Below, one piece after another: positions 41,808 through 53,774 of a stretch of DNA of 64,000 nucleotides (positions are counted from its first letter, which is position 1; each line of letters begins with the position of its first letter). Under the pieces are notes generated by a model. It saw only the letters and a program-made list of their open reading frames with translations, did not search any database and was not told the DNA's origin. The position numbers were made by a program, and so were the translations under genes. Source of the stretch: Phenylobacterium sp. (GTDB taxonomy: Bacteria > Pseudomonadota > Alphaproteobacteria > Caulobacterales > Caulobacteraceae); NCBI RefSeq assembly GCF_030681155.1, contig NZ_JAUXXE010000071.1, positions 124,001 through 188,000 on the forward strand, read 5' to 3'.

Positions 41808-42491
41808 ATGATGCTTCACATCCCCCAGGTGCTCTCCAAGCCGGCCGTCGCCGAGCTGCGCGCCCTGATCGACGCCGCTGACTGGATCGACGGCAACGCC
41901 ACCTCCGGCTCGCAATCGGCGCTGGCGAAACGCAACGAGCAACTTCCGGAAGGCTCAGAGGCGGCCAGGCTCGCCGGCGAGCGCGTACTGGACGCCCTGG
42001 CCCGGAGCCCGCTCTTCGTCACCGCCGCCCTGCCGCAAACGGTGTTCCCACCGCTGTTCAATCGCTATGGCGGCGGCCAAGCCTTCGGGACCCATATCGA
42101 CAATGCGGTACGCCAGACCCGGACCGGAGACCTGCGCATCCGCAGCGACCTCTCGGCCACCCTCTTCCTGAGCGAGCCCGAGGACTATGACGGCGGCGAG
42201 CTGCTGGTCGAGGACACCTACGGCGTTCACGAGGTCAAGCTCGCGGCGGGCGACCTCATCCTCTATCCGGCCTCCAGCCTGCATCAGGTGACGCCAGTCA
42301 CGCGGGGCGTTCGCACCGCCAGCTTCTTCTGGATCCAGAGCATGGTGCGCGAGGACGCCCGCCGCGCCCTGCTGTTCCAGATGGACATCGCCATCCAGCA
42401 ACTGGCCGGCAAGGTCGGCGCCGGGGCGCCCGAACTGGTCTCGCTGACCGGGACCTATCACAACCTGCTGCGGATGTGGGCCGAGGTCTGA
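41808..42491 (+). CDS. piuC: PiuC/YbiX-type Fe(II)/2-oxoglutarate-dependent hydroxylase
   Basis: The protein (227 residues) matches PKHD-type hydroxylases: [17 protein letters not shown] at the N-terminus, [17 protein letters not shown] (first His and Asp of the iron triad), [16 protein letters not shown], and [13 protein letters not shown] (second His, then Arg for 2-oxoglutarate). PiuC proteins are encoded next to siderophore receptors such as Fiu and PiuA and respond to iron limitation. The role is probably modification of the siderophore or receptor system. Two adjacent ATGs (41808, 41811) could serve as start. Confidence 0.93.
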   Translation: MMLHIPQVLSKPAVAELRALIDAADWIDGNATSGSQSALAKRNEQLPEGSEAARLAGERVLDALARSPLFVTAALPQTVFPPLFNRYGGGQAFGTHIDNAVRQTRTGDLRIRSDLSATLFLSEPEDYDGGELLVEDTYGVHEVKLAAGDLILYPASSLHQVTPVTRGVRTASFFWIQSMVREDARRALLFQMDIAIQQLAGKVGAGAPELVSLTGTYHNLLRMWAEV

Positions 42492-42548
42492 GGGCTTGCC
42501 TTTGCCGTGGCGCGCCGAGAAGGTGCGCCGCAAATGGAGGAAGCCCCA

Positions 42549-43346
42549 ATGGCCTATGAAACGATCACCTACGAGACGCGCGGCCAGATCGGGATCCTCA
42601 CCCTCAATCGCCCCGACAAGCTGAACGCCATTTCCGCCGGACTGCGACGCGATCTGGAGGCGGGACTGATCGCCGCCCAGGCCGACGACGGCGTTCGGGC
42701 GCTTGTGCTGACCGGGGCCGGACGCGGCTTCTGTTCGGGCGCCGACCTGACCGGCCCAGCCCCGGAACGCGACGGCCCGCCCTCGCAGAACGAGCGCCTG
42801 GACGAAGAAGCCTGGATGGGCCGCTGGGCGCGTCTGTTGCACGACTTCGACAAGCCGCTGATCGGCGCGATCAACGGCGTTTGCGCCGGGGCCGGCATGA
42901 GCTGGGCCCTAGCGTGCGACGTCCGCATCGGTTCCGAGCACGCGCGCTTCAAGACCACCTTCGCCGAGCGCGCGATTTCGCCCGACTCCGGCCTTTCGTT
43001 CCTGCTGCCGCGGATCGTCGGCTACGCCAGCGCCGCGGACCTCGTCTTCACTAGCCGCATGGTGCTGGCCGACGAGGCGCTGAAGCTTGGCCTGCTCAAC
43101 CGCCTGACCGCTCACGAGACCCTGCTGGACGACGCGGTCGCCTATGGCGAACAGATGGCCCAATGGCCGCCGCTGGCCATCCGGATGGCTAAGAAGGTAT
43201 TGCAGGCCGGCATGGAGACCGATCTCCAGACGGCCGTAAAGTACGAATCCGTCGGCCTGACCCACGCCCGCCGCGCGGTGAACGACGTCAAGGAATCGGC
43301 CGCCTCGTTCCGTGAGAAGCGCAAAGGCGTCTACACGGGCACCTAA
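42549..43346 (+). CDS. Enoyl-CoA hydratase/isomerase family protein
   Basis: A crotonase-fold protein of 265 residues with [24 protein letters not shown] (oxyanion hole), and [19 protein letters not shown], the second oxyanion-hole segment. [20 protein letters not shown] holds an Asp rather than Glu at the usual position of the second acid, which fits PaaG-like isomerases or hydratases. GGAGG precedes the ATG. A glutaryl-CoA dehydrogenase gene follows 41 bases later, suggesting a shared pathway such as lysine or aromatic degradation through crotonyl-CoA. Confidence 0.87.
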   Translation: MAYETITYETRGQIGILTLNRPDKLNAISAGLRRDLEAGLIAAQADDGVRALVLTGAGRGFCSGADLTGPAPERDGPPSQNERLDEEAWMGRWARLLHDFDKPLIGAINGVCAGAGMSWALACDVRIGSEHARFKTTFAERAISPDSGLSFLLPRIVGYASAADLVFTSRMVLADEALKLGLLNRLTAHETLLDDAVAYGEQMAQWPPLAIRMAKKVLQAGMETDLQTAVKYESVGLTHARRAVNDVKESAASFREKRKGVYTGT

Positions 43347-43387
43347 TTTGGGGCCATAAGGCCCAAACATCCCTTAGGAGACGCGCC

Positions 43388-44578
43388 ATGGCCCTCGACA
43401 CCGGTGATCAACCCAAGACCTTCAACTGGGAAGACCCGCTCGACCTGGCCTCGCGCCTGACCGAAGAAGAGCGGATGGTCTGGGAGTCGGCCAGAGCCTA
43501 CGCCCGTGAGAAGCTGCTGCCGCGGGTGGTCTCGGCCTATGCCGACGAGCGGTTCGACCGTGAGATCATGAGCGAGATGGGCGCGCTGGGCTTCCTCGGC
43601 GCGACCCTGCCCGAGCAGTACGGCGGGGCCGGGGTCAGCCATGTCGCCTATGGCCTGATCGCCCGCGAGATCGAGGCGATCGACTCTGGCTATCGCTCGG
43701 CGATGAGCGTGCAGTCCTCGCTGGTGATGTACCCGATCTACGCCTTCGGCTCCGAAGAGCAGAAGATGAAGTACCTGCCGGGAATGGCGCGCGGCGAGAT
43801 CGTCGGCTGCTTTGGCCTGACCGAGGCCGACGGCGGTTCCGACCCGGCCTCGATGCGCACGGTCGCCAAGAAGGTCGAGGGCGGCTACGTCCTGAACGGC
43901 TCGAAGATGTGGATCACCAATTCACCGATCGCCGATGTGGCGTTGGTCTGGGCCAAGCTGGACGGCGTGATCCGCGGCTTCCTGGTCGATCGCGGCTCCG
44001 AGGGCCTGACCACGCCGAAGATCCAGAACAAGCTCTCGTTGCGCGCCTCCGTCACCGGCGAGATCGCCCTGGCCGATGTGTTCGTGCCGGAAAATCAGAT
44101 GCTGCCGGGCGTCACCGGCCTGCGCGGGCCGTTCTCCTGCCTCAACAAGGCCCGGTACGGCATTTCCTGGGGCGCGATGGGCGCGGCCGAGTTCTGCCTG
44201 CACGCCAGCCGCGAATACACCCTGACCCGCAAGGTGTTCGGCAAGCCGCTGGCCGCGCGCCAGTTGGTGCAGAAGAAGCTGGCCGACATGCAGACCGAGA
44301 TCGCGCTCGGCTTCGAGGGCGCACTGGCGCTAGGCCGCCTGCTCGACCAGGGCGCCTGGGTCCCCGAGGCCATCAGCCTGATGAAGCGCAACAACTGCGG
44401 CAAGGCCCTGGCCATCGCTCGCGAGGCCCGCGACATACACGGCGGCAACGGCATTTCCGGCGACTATCACGTGATGCGCCACGCCGCGAACCTGGAGACC
44501 GTCAACACCTACGAAGGCGCTCACGACGTCCACGCCCTCATTCTCGGGCGCGCCATCACCGGCGAAAACGCCTTCTAG
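43388..44578 (+). CDS. gcdH: Glutaryl-CoA dehydrogenase
   Basis: A 396-residue acyl-CoA dehydrogenase. [37 protein letters not shown] is the N-terminal region typical of glutaryl-CoA dehydrogenases, followed by [16 protein letters not shown] and [11 protein letters not shown]. The catalytic base Glu is in [20 protein letters not shown] near the C-terminus. The enzyme converts glutaryl-CoA to crotonyl-CoA and CO2, in lysine and tryptophan catabolism. An enoyl-CoA hydratase gene is directly upstream. Confidence 0.92.
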   Translation: MALDTGDQPKTFNWEDPLDLASRLTEEERMVWESARAYAREKLLPRVVSAYADERFDREIMSEMGALGFLGATLPEQYGGAGVSHVAYGLIAREIEAIDSGYRSAMSVQSSLVMYPIYAFGSEEQKMKYLPGMARGEIVGCFGLTEADGGSDPASMRTVAKKVEGGYVLNGSKMWITNSPIADVALVWAKLDGVIRGFLVDRGSEGLTTPKIQNKLSLRASVTGEIALADVFVPENQMLPGVTGLRGPFSCLNKARYGISWGAMGAAEFCLHASREYTLTRKVFGKPLAARQLVQKKLADMQTEIALGFEGALALGRLLDQGAWVPEAISLMKRNNCGKALAIAREARDIHGGNGISGDYHVMRHAANLETVNTYEGAHDVHALILGRAITGENAF

Positions 44579-44688
44579 GCTGCGCGCGCAAGTATAGGGA
44601 CCACAACTAAAGCGACATAAAAGTCGCGCCCCGAACTTTACGTTTACCGACCCACGTTACATTTCGTGTGAACCAAGGGGACGGGGCG

Positions 44689-47376
<2,688 letters not shown>

Positions 47377-47433
47377 CCCACTTTCACAACGCCGTTCGGC
47401 GAGCTAGCCTCCATTGGTTTCGGGGGAAGCATC

Positions 47434-47843
47434 ATGGCGGAGATCGCCGCAGATACGTCTGACCTGGCCGGGAAGAAGCCGCCTTCGTTACGCACGGTCG
47501 TGGCGGCCTCCGCGGCCGGGCCGATCCAGAGCGCATGAATCTGCCCGGCGTCTTTGGGATCCTGCTGGTCTTCGTGGTGGCCTCGACCTGCCTGTTCGGG
47601 CCGCTGGCCGCAGCCCTGGTCGAGCTGTTCCCCACCCGGATCCGCTATAGCGCCATGTCGCTGCCCTATCATATCGGCACCGGCTGGATCGGCGGCTTCG
47701 TTCCCTTCACCGCCTTCGCCATCGTGGCCGCCACTGGCAATATCTATTCGGGCCTTTGGTACCCGTTCGCCTTCACCCTGCTGTCGGTCGTCACCTGCCT
47801 GCTGTTCCTGCCGGAAACCAACGGCCGACCGCTGGACCAGTAG
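47434..47843 (+). pseudogene. Collapsed MFS (MHS-family) transporter gene
   Basis: A 34-codon frame from ATG 47434 has the typical MHS-transporter beginning (SLRTVVAASAAG) and then stops at 47538. A second frame (47535-47843), overlapping it by ATGA, encodes the last 100 or so residues of the same kind of transporter (ELFPTRIRYSAMSLPYHIGTGWIGGFVPF, ending in LFLPETNGRPLDQ). The roughly 300 residues between are missing and the halves are out of frame. A large internal deletion best explains this. The ribosome-binding site (GGGGGAAG) of the first frame is intact, and ATGA coupling could still allow a three-helix fragment to be made. Confidence 0.75.
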
Positions 47844-48851
47844 CTATTCGACCAAGGCCAGGGCCTGCGCAAACCGTGGGGCCCGCATGCCTTGTAGCGC
47901 CGCGTCGAAACGGCTGAGGCCGTACTCAATGCGGCCGCCTAGGCTCTCCAGCGCGAACTCCCCGGCTCCCAAGGCCTGGTGAATTTGGGCGAGGCTTCGT
48001 GCCTGCCTGCCGTCCAGACGCTCGGAGGGCCGCTCCTCGCCGACGCCGTTCAGGAAGATCATCGCGTAGAACAGGTGGTTGACCTGGCGCATCAGATAGA
48101 GCCGCGCGCATTGAGCCGCATCCGGCGCCGCGCCCAGATAGGTGCGCAGCAGCACGTCCTCCTCTTCAGCGTCAGACGCAAAGACATTGGCCAGGGTGGC
48201 CAGGTCCACATAGCGGTCGGCCAGGAACGAAGATTCCCAATCGACCAGCCATAGCCGCGCGCCGTCATAGAGGATGTTGCGCGGGTTCAGGTCGTTGTGG
48301 CTGGAGACCATATCCTGCGGCGCGGTGCGATAGGCGGCCCGCAGTTGGGCCTGCAGGCCAAACAGTTCGGCGCTCTCCTTCGGCGCCAACAGGCCAAAGC
48401 CCTGGAACCGCGCGACCAGAGCGTCGATCCCATCCAGATAGTCGACCAACGGGGGAAAGGCCGGCGCGGCGTGCAGCGCCCGCAAGGTCTGGCCCATCTC
48501 GACCAGCAGATCCGTTCGGGTTCCCGCGTACTCAAGCGACAGCGAGCGTTCCTGAATGAACTCCATGATCGCCACGCCGTCCTCGGCGTCGGCATAGCGC
48601 ACGCGCGGCGCCAGCAGGGCCTCGGCGGCGATCTCCATGCAGGCATACCACCGCGCCGGATCGCGAAAAACGTCGCGCGTTCCCTCGATGCGCAACAGAT
48701 AGGCGATGCCGCCCACACGAATCCGAAAGATCAACGCGCCGGACAACCCGCCGCTCAGCGGGACCACGGCGTCGAGTTCCGTCGTGCCGAAGGCGGCGAA
48801 GAGCGCTCGATCGACGGCGGCGCGGTTGGATGGTGGAATGGCGTGTGACAT
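47844..48851 (-). CDS. Choline/aminoglycoside-kinase-family phosphotransferase
   Basis: A 335-residue protein of the APH/choline-kinase fold. The catalytic loop reads SSHNDLNPRNILYD (His-Asn-Asp, then Asn) and the metal-binding loop is LVDWESSFLADRYVDLA. The N-lobe has PLSGGLSGALIFRI and YLLRIEGTRDVF, a lysine-poor ATP strand. It likely phosphorylates a small hydroxylated compound (choline, ethanolamine, thiamine or similar). GGAG precedes ATG 48851. A repeated palindromic motif lies directly upstream. Confidence 0.85.
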   Translation of the reverse strand: MSHAIPPSNRAAVDRALFAAFGTTELDAVVPLSGGLSGALIFRIRVGGIAYLLRIEGTRDVFRDPARWYACMEIAAEALLAPRVRYADAEDGVAIMEFIQERSLSLEYAGTRTDLLVEMGQTLRALHAAPAFPPLVDYLDGIDALVARFQGFGLLAPKESAELFGLQAQLRAAYRTAPQDMVSSHNDLNPRNILYDGARLWLVDWESSFLADRYVDLATLANVFASDAEEEDVLLRTYLGAAPDAAQCARLYLMRQVNHLFYAMIFLNGVGEERPSERLDGRQARSLAQIHQALGAGEFALESLGGRIEYGLSRFDAALQGMRAPRFAQALALVE

Positions 48852-48874
48852 CGGCGGCTCCTGAAGAGCGCCTT

Positions 48875-48917
48875 TTACCCGGATATTATTCCTCGTCAAT
48901 ATTACCCGGGTTATATT
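48875..48917. promoter_or_regulatory. Repeated TTACCCGG motif with 20-bp near-palindrome
   Basis: TTACCCGG occurs at 48875-48882 and 48902-48909. The second copy is the centre of a near-perfect palindrome, AATATTACCCGGGTTATATT (48898-48917). The tract is AT-rich in otherwise GC-rich DNA, lies 24-66 bases before the phosphotransferase ATG and overlaps the modB stop codon. It looks like a regulator-binding site. Confidence 0.5.
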
Positions 48918-49611
48918 AACGCAGTCCGCGCGCGGCCCTACCTGCCCAGCGTCCCACTGCGTCGGAGACCAGCACGGCCGCGACCGCGATCACGGCAGCC
49001 ACCAAGCAGAGAGCCAGAGCGCGGGCTTCGCCGCCCGGCGTCTGGGTCGCTGCATAGATCGCGGCTGGCAAGGTCAGGGTCTCGCCCGGGATGGCCGCCA
49101 CGAAGGTAATCGTCGCGCCGAACTCGCCCAGCGCCTTGGCGAAACCGAGGATCGCGCCGGCGGCGACGCCGGGCGCAGCGAGCGGCAGGGTGATGCGGAA
49201 GAAACGGGTGAAGCCGCTGGCCCCCAGGGTCCGCGCCACCTCGTCGACCTCACGGTCGATGGCCTCGATGGCGATCCGCATCGGCCGCACCATCAATGGA
49301 AAGGCCATGACCCCGGCCGCCAGGGCCGCGCCGGTCCAGTCGAAGGCGAAGACGACGCCGACCTTTTCCAGCCAGGCGCCCACCACCCCACGACGGCCGA
49401 ACATCAGCAGCAGGAAATAGCCCGTCGCCACCGGCGGCAGCACCAGCGGCAGGGTGACCAGGGTGTCGAGCACCACCCGTACGGCGAACCGGCTGCGGGT
49501 CTGGGCGAAGGCGGTGGCCAGGGCCACCGGCATGCCGAACAAGGTCGCGACCAAAGCCACCTGCAGTGAAAGCAGGACGGCGGCGAAGTCTTCCGGCGCG
49601 AGCTCGCTCAC
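48916..49611 (-). CDS. modB: Molybdate ABC transporter permease ModB
   Basis: A 231-residue permease with five to six membrane helices. It carries the ABC coupling motif in the cytoplasmic loop (EVARTLGASGFTRFFRITLPLAAPG), followed by GAILGFAKALGEFGATITFVAAIPGETLTLPAAIY, the ModB hallmark. The start overlaps the stop of the siroheme-synthase-like gene by four bases. modA and modC are not in the window and must lie elsewhere if the transporter works. The following genes for molybdenum cofactor synthesis support molybdate as substrate. Confidence 0.9.
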   Translation of the reverse strand: MSELAPEDFAAVLLSLQVALVATLFGMPVALATAFAQTRSRFAVRVVLDTLVTLPLVLPPVATGYFLLLMFGRRGVVGAWLEKVGVVFAFDWTGAALAAGVMAFPLMVRPMRIAIEAIDREVDEVARTLGASGFTRFFRITLPLAAPGVAAGAILGFAKALGEFGATITFVAAIPGETLTLPAAIYAATQTPGGEARALALCLVAAVIAVAAVLVSDAVGRWAGRAARGLR

Positions 49612-50504
49612 GAAGCCGGCGCCGCCAACAGAATCTCGACCGCAAGGCCCGCCTCGACCAAAGCCTGGACATCGGCCGGAGTGGCTGGCCGCGTGAGCAG
49701 GCGGACGACCCGGCGACCGTTTCGCGCAAGATCGGCCAGCGCGGCCACCCCCGCCGCGCCGGGCGCCAGGCGCTCGGCGTCGCGACGGGCCATCGAGAGG
49801 ATGACGGGATCGGCGCCGGTGTCAGGCGCCAATATGTCAGCGGCGGCCAAGGCGCGGCTGGCGCGCAGGCTCAGCAGGTCAGCCGGGCCGGAGGCGTCGA
49901 TGAACTGCACCTTGCCAAGCGCTTTCGTTCCGTTGGCTAAGGCCGCGCGCAACAGGCTGGCGGCGGCCGTCATGTCGCCGCTCATCGCCGCCGAGGCGGC
50001 CGGCCCCGACAGCGCCTCGCGTAGAAAGGCGCGACGTTCGTGAAGCTCCGGCAGCGCCTGGCGAATCTCGTCCTGAAGCTGGCGGAACAGGGCGGCCACT
50101 CGGCCCGCGCCCTCCGGCACCCGCTGTTCGATGTCGTTGCGCAACATGGTCGCCAGCATCGGCGACGCGCCGCCAGTGCCAATGGCGGCCACCACCTCGC
50201 CACGGTCGATCACCGCCGGTGTGGTGAAGTCGCACAGCGGCAGACGGTCGACGACATTGACCGGCACGTGGGCGTCCCGCGCGGCGCGGGCGGCCGCCTG
50301 GGCGAAGAGAGCGTCGCTGCTGGCGACAAAGGCCAGCGTCGCGCCCCGATAGGACCCGGCGACGAAGGCCTGAGGTCCCTCAAGCCGCACAACCTTGGCC
50401 GGCGAGCCTTCGAACAGGCGCGCCTTGGCGTCGGCCGCCTCGCCTGATCCGGCGATGACCACCGTTGCGCCGGCCAGGGGAAAGAAGGCAGGGAAAGCGT
50501 CCAA
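49608..50504 (-). CDS. Siroheme synthase-like protein: CysG N-terminal domain plus truncated methyltransferase remnant
   Basis: Residues 1-200 resemble the precorrin-2 dehydrogenase/ferrochelatase half of CysG: VVIAGSGEAADAKARLF (NAD-binding), NVVDRLPLCDFTTPAVIDRG (with the catalytic Asp) and AIGTGGASPMLATMLR. Residues about 210-298 resemble only the first part of the uroporphyrinogen methyltransferase half (ADLLSLRASRALAAADILAPD, MARRDAERLAPG), with the glycine-rich SAM loop degenerate and the rest absent. CysG is normally near 460 residues; this is 298. The first activity may be intact, the second not. Coupled to modB. Confidence 0.78.
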   Translation of the reverse strand: MDAFPAFFPLAGATVVIAGSGEAADAKARLFEGSPAKVVRLEGPQAFVAGSYRGATLAFVASSDALFAQAAARAARDAHVPVNVVDRLPLCDFTTPAVIDRGEVVAAIGTGGASPMLATMLRNDIEQRVPEGAGRVAALFRQLQDEIRQALPELHERRAFLREALSGPAASAAMSGDMTAAASLLRAALANGTKALGKVQFIDASGPADLLSLRASRALAAADILAPDTGADPVILSMARRDAERLAPGAAGVAALADLARNGRRVVRLLTRPATPADVQALVEAGLAVEILLAAPAS

Positions 50505-50509
50505 AGGAT

Positions 50510-50830
50510 CTAGCCGACCTGGCAGTCGCGATAAGGCGAGCCGGCCGCGCCATCGAGCACGGCGCCGGTTCCCTTGGCGTGGAGTTCGACGCCGTCCTTG
50601 GCGTATTTCACACCCGATCCCGAGGGAACGTGGCGCAGGCTGTAGGTGCGCCCGCCGGCGCTGATGCTCGCGCGGTCGCCCTTCAGATCATAAGCGGCCG
50701 TGAAGGTCTTGCCGCCCGCGCAGGCGTAGGTATGGGCCGCGTCCGTGGCGTCGGCGGCGAGCGGAAGCGGCGTTGAGGCGCAGGCCGCAAGAGCCAGCAC
50801 CGACATCGTCGCTAAAATCCCCCGGATCAT
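50510..50830 (-). CDS. MliC-like lysozyme-inhibitor lipoprotein
   Basis: A 106-residue lipoprotein: the signal peptide ends in LALAAC, and the mature part matches the MliC fold with [53 protein letters not shown], and a Cys near the C-terminus that can pair with the first. MliC proteins sit in the envelope and inhibit C-type lysozyme. It lies five bases upstream of the siroheme-synthase-like gene on the same strand, although no functional link is evident. Confidence 0.82.
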   Translation of the reverse strand: MIRGILATMSVLALAACASTPLPLAADATDAAHTYACAGGKTFTAAYDLKGDRASISAGGRTYSLRHVPSGSGVKYAKDGVELHAKGTGAVLDGAAGSPYRDCQVG

Positions 50831-50959
50831 CTCGTTCTCCAGACGCCTGGCGCCGCTTCTAGCCTATCCCCGATTGGCGCACCACGCAGAGCCGCTTTAC
50901 CGCGCGAGTTGAGCACTGTTAAGATCACGGCGTTTTCTCGTATCGGGAGGGATAGACCC

Positions 50960-51448
50960 ATGGCCATGACCCTGGACGTCAACGGCAAACCCCTGAGCGT
51001 GAAGGCGGCTCCAGATACGCCCCTGCTGTGGGTATTGCGGGACGAACTGAAGCTCACCGGCACGAAGTACGGCTGCGGCGTGGCCCAATGCGGCGCCTGC
51101 ACGGTGCTGATCGACGGCCAACCGACGCGGTCGTGCGTCACACCCATCGAGGGACTGGCCGCAGCGAAGATCAGCACCATCGAAAGCCTGGGCGGCGCCC
51201 ATCCGGTGCAGGCCGCGTGGGTCAAGCACGACGTGCCGCAATGCGGCTACTGCCAGTCGGGCCAGATCATGTCGGCCGTAGCCCTCCTCAACCAGACGCC
51301 GAAGCCCAGCGACGCCGACATCGACGGCGCCATGGACGGCAACATCTGCCGCTGCGGGACCTATCAACGGGTCCGGGCCGCCATCAAGGATGCGGCCGGC
51401 CTGGCGCCGCCTGTACCTGTCCTGCCCGTCGCTCCGGCCAAGGTCTGA
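50960..51448 (+). CDS. iorA: [2Fe-2S] subunit of a molybdenum hydroxylase (IorA-like)
   Basis: A 162-residue iron-sulfur subunit of the xanthine oxidase family. The plant-type cluster motif [16 protein letters not shown] lies near residue 40 and the second cluster motif CGYCQSGQ ... CRCGTYQR near 100-140. It passes electrons from the molybdenum centre of the partner subunit encoded five bases downstream. GGGAGGG sets the start. No separate FAD subunit is present, which fits isoquinoline 1-oxidoreductase-like two-subunit enzymes. Confidence 0.9.
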   Translation: MAMTLDVNGKPLSVKAAPDTPLLWVLRDELKLTGTKYGCGVAQCGACTVLIDGQPTRSCVTPIEGLAAAKISTIESLGGAHPVQAAWVKHDVPQCGYCQSGQIMSAVALLNQTPKPSDADIDGAMDGNICRCGTYQRVRAAIKDAAGLAPPVPVLPVAPAKV

Positions 51449-51453
51449 CGCCC

Positions 51454-53637
51454 ATGAACGCTCCCGTGAAACCTTCCGACGTCGCCGGCGCCACCCGCCG
51501 CGAGGTCGTGGTCGCCGCCACCCTGGCCAGCGGAGCCCTGCTGGTCGGCTGCTCGCCCGGCGACCTGCTGAGCGTCGGCGCGAAATCGGAATTCGGCGCC
51601 TTTGGCCCGTTCATCCGCATCGATCCGAACGGTGTCGTGACCGTCGTCTCCAAGCACATTGAATTTGGCCAGGGCAACCATGCGGGCCTGGCGGCCATCG
51701 TCGCCGAGGAACTTGACGCCGACTGGTCCAAGGTCCGCGTCGAACAGGCTCCCGCCATCGCCAAGGTCTACGCCAACACCGGCATGGGCGTTCAAGGCAC
51801 TGGCGGGTCTTCGGCGATTTCCAACAGCTGGGACCAGCTCCGCAAGGCCGGCGCCTCAGCCAAGGCGATGTTCGTCGAGGCCGCCGCCAACAAGTGGAAC
51901 GCCCCAGCCGGCGAGATCACCGTCAAGGACAGCGTGGTCAGCCACGCGGGTTCGAGCAAATCGGCGACCTTCGCCGAACTGCTGCCAGACGCCGCCAAGG
52001 TGACGCCGCCGACCACCCCGACGCTGAAGGATCCCAAGACCTTCACCCTGATCGGCACCGACCGGGTCCGGCGCAAGGACAGCCAGGCCAAGTCCGACGG
52101 CACGGCGCGTTTCACCCAGGACGTCCAATTGCCGAACATGCTGGTGGCGATGGTCGCCCATCCCCCGCGTTTCGGCGCCAAGGTCGCGTCGTTCGACGCC
52201 GCGGAGGCCAAGAAAGTGCCCGGCGTTGTCGAGGTCTACGAGATCCCCAGCGGCGTCGCCGTGGTTGCTGAGACCACCTGGGCCGCCAAGCAGGGCCGCG
52301 ACGCTCTCAGCGTGAAGTGGAACGAGGACGCCGCCGAGAAGCGCTCCTCCGACGCAATCCTGGCCTCCTACAAGGACCTCGCCTCCGGCAAGACGCCCGC
52401 CACCGACAAGCTGAAATGGCAGGCCTTCGAGTCCAAGGGCGACATCTCCAAAGCCACGGGCGAGGCCTTCGAGGCGACCTATGACTTCCCCTATCTGGCC
52501 CACGCCACCATGGAGCCGATGAACTGCGTGGCGCAGGTCAGCATGGGCAAGGCGAAGTTGACCTTCGGCTCCCAGATCCCAACCCTGGACCAGCTCAACA
52601 CCGCCAAGGTGGTGGCCATGCTGCCCGGGGCCGTGGAGATCGAGACCCTGTTCGCCGGCGGCTCGTTCGGCCGGCGCGCGACCTTCCAGTCCGACTACGT
52701 CGTCGAGTGCGTCGAGATCGCCAAGAAGGTCGGCAAGGACCGCCCCGTGAAGCTGGTCTGGACCCGCGAGGACGACATGGCCGCCGGCTATTTCCGGCCC
52801 CTCGTCCATCACACCGTCAAGGTGACGCTGGACAAGGACGGCTATCCCGCCTCCTGGCGCCACCGCATCGTCACCCAGTCGATCATGAAGGGATCGCCCA
52901 TGGGCGTGCCCGAGCTTGACGAGACCGCCGTCGAGGGCGCCAAGGGCTCGCCTTATCTGAAGGCCACGCCCATCGTCGACGGCCAGCTGATCCAGCCAGA
53001 GGTCCGCGTGCCGGTGCTCTGGTGGCGTTCGGTCGGCGCGACCCACACGGCGTTCGCGATGGAGCACACCATCGACCAGCTGGCCAAGAAAGCCGGCAAG
53101 GATCCAGTAGAGTACCGCCGCGCGCTCTACACCAAGGCCGGGGCGAACCGGCACTTGGCCGTGCTGAACCTGGCGGCGGAGAAAGCGGGCTGGCCCAACA
53201 CCTCGGCCGACGGCTGGACCCGCGGTGTCGCGGTTCACGAGAGCTTCGGCTCGGTGGTGGCCCAGATCGCCGAGGTGAAACTGGAGGGTGGCGTTCCGAA
53301 GCTGGGCAAGGTCGTCACCGCCATCGACTGCGGCACCGCCATCTCGCCCGACCAGATCGCCGCCCAGATGGAGGGCGGCACCTGCTATGGCCTGTCGGGC
53401 GCGCTGTTCGGTCAGGTCACCCTGAAGGACGGAACGGTCGAGCAGACCAACTTCGACACCTATCGGGTGCTGCGCAACACCGAGGCGCCGACCGTGGAAA
53501 CCCACATCGTCCCCTCCGGCAATGCGCCGAGCGGGGTTGGCGAACCCGGCACGCCGGTCATCGCACCCGCGGTCGCCAACGCCATCTTCGCCATGACGGG
53601 CAAGCCGACATCCAGCCTACCCTTCGTGAAGGCCTAG
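51454..53637 (+). CDS. iorB: Molybdopterin-binding subunit of a periplasmic hydroxylase (IorB-like)
   Basis: A 727-residue catalytic subunit. It starts with a Tat-like signal ([22 protein letters not shown]), so the enzyme is probably exported folded with its cofactor. Molybdenum-cofactor contacts are visible ([58 protein letters not shown]), and the catalytic Glu is in [21 protein letters not shown]. This is the IorB/aldehyde oxidoreductase type that uses molybdopterin cytosine dinucleotide. MocA, XdhC and the moa genes nearby would supply the cofactor. Substrate unknown. Confidence 0.9.
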   Translation: MNAPVKPSDVAGATRREVVVAATLASGALLVGCSPGDLLSVGAKSEFGAFGPFIRIDPNGVVTVVSKHIEFGQGNHAGLAAIVAEELDADWSKVRVEQAPAIAKVYANTGMGVQGTGGSSAISNSWDQLRKAGASAKAMFVEAAANKWNAPAGEITVKDSVVSHAGSSKSATFAELLPDAAKVTPPTTPTLKDPKTFTLIGTDRVRRKDSQAKSDGTARFTQDVQLPNMLVAMVAHPPRFGAKVASFDAAEAKKVPGVVEVYEIPSGVAVVAETTWAAKQGRDALSVKWNEDAAEKRSSDAILASYKDLASGKTPATDKLKWQAFESKGDISKATGEAFEATYDFPYLAHATMEPMNCVAQVSMGKAKLTFGSQIPTLDQLNTAKVVAMLPGAVEIETLFAGGSFGRRATFQSDYVVECVEIAKKVGKDRPVKLVWTREDDMAAGYFRPLVHHTVKVTLDKDGYPASWRHRIVTQSIMKGSPMGVPELDETAVEGAKGSPYLKATPIVDGQLIQPEVRVPVLWWRSVGATHTAFAMEHTIDQLAKKAGKDPVEYRRALYTKAGANRHLAVLNLAAEKAGWPNTSADGWTRGVAVHESFGSVVAQIAEVKLEGGVPKLGKVVTAIDCGTAISPDQIAAQMEGGTCYGLSGALFGQVTLKDGTVEQTNFDTYRVLRNTEAPTVETHIVPSGNAPSGVGEPGTPVIAPAVANAIFAMTGKPTSSLPFVKA

Positions 53638-53651
53638 CCATGGAAGGTAGA

Positions 53652-53763
53652 TCCTTCCCCGATGGGGGAGGTGGCGCGCGCAGCGCGACGGAGGGGGAAT
53701 GGAGGAGGAGTCAAAGTCCCCCTCACCCGGCCAAGTGGCCGGGAGCTCCCCCAATGGGGGAGC
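53652..53763. repeat. Intergenic inverted repeat between converging genes
   Basis: CTTCCCC-gat-GGGGGAGG at the left and CTCCCCC-aat-GGGGGAG at the right form two hairpins, with GGAGGGGGA and TCCCCCTC pairing between them. It is the same C/G-rich family as the elements at 11637 and 13809. Confidence 0.7.
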
Positions 53764-53774
53764 ATCGCAAGGGC

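Noticed and set aside
39402..41942. 846-codon open frame antisense to the siderophore receptor gene
   Set aside because: The translated product is low-complexity Gly/Arg/Asp/Val with no family pattern, and the opposite strand encodes a clear receptor.
51856..53505. 549-codon open frame antisense to the hydroxylase large subunit
   Set aside because: Shadow frame; His/Gly/Asp-rich product without any domain.
53638..53774. CRISPR-like array from repeated CTCCCC/GGGGAG units
   Set aside because: The units are inverted, not direct, with no regular spacers; no cas genes are present.
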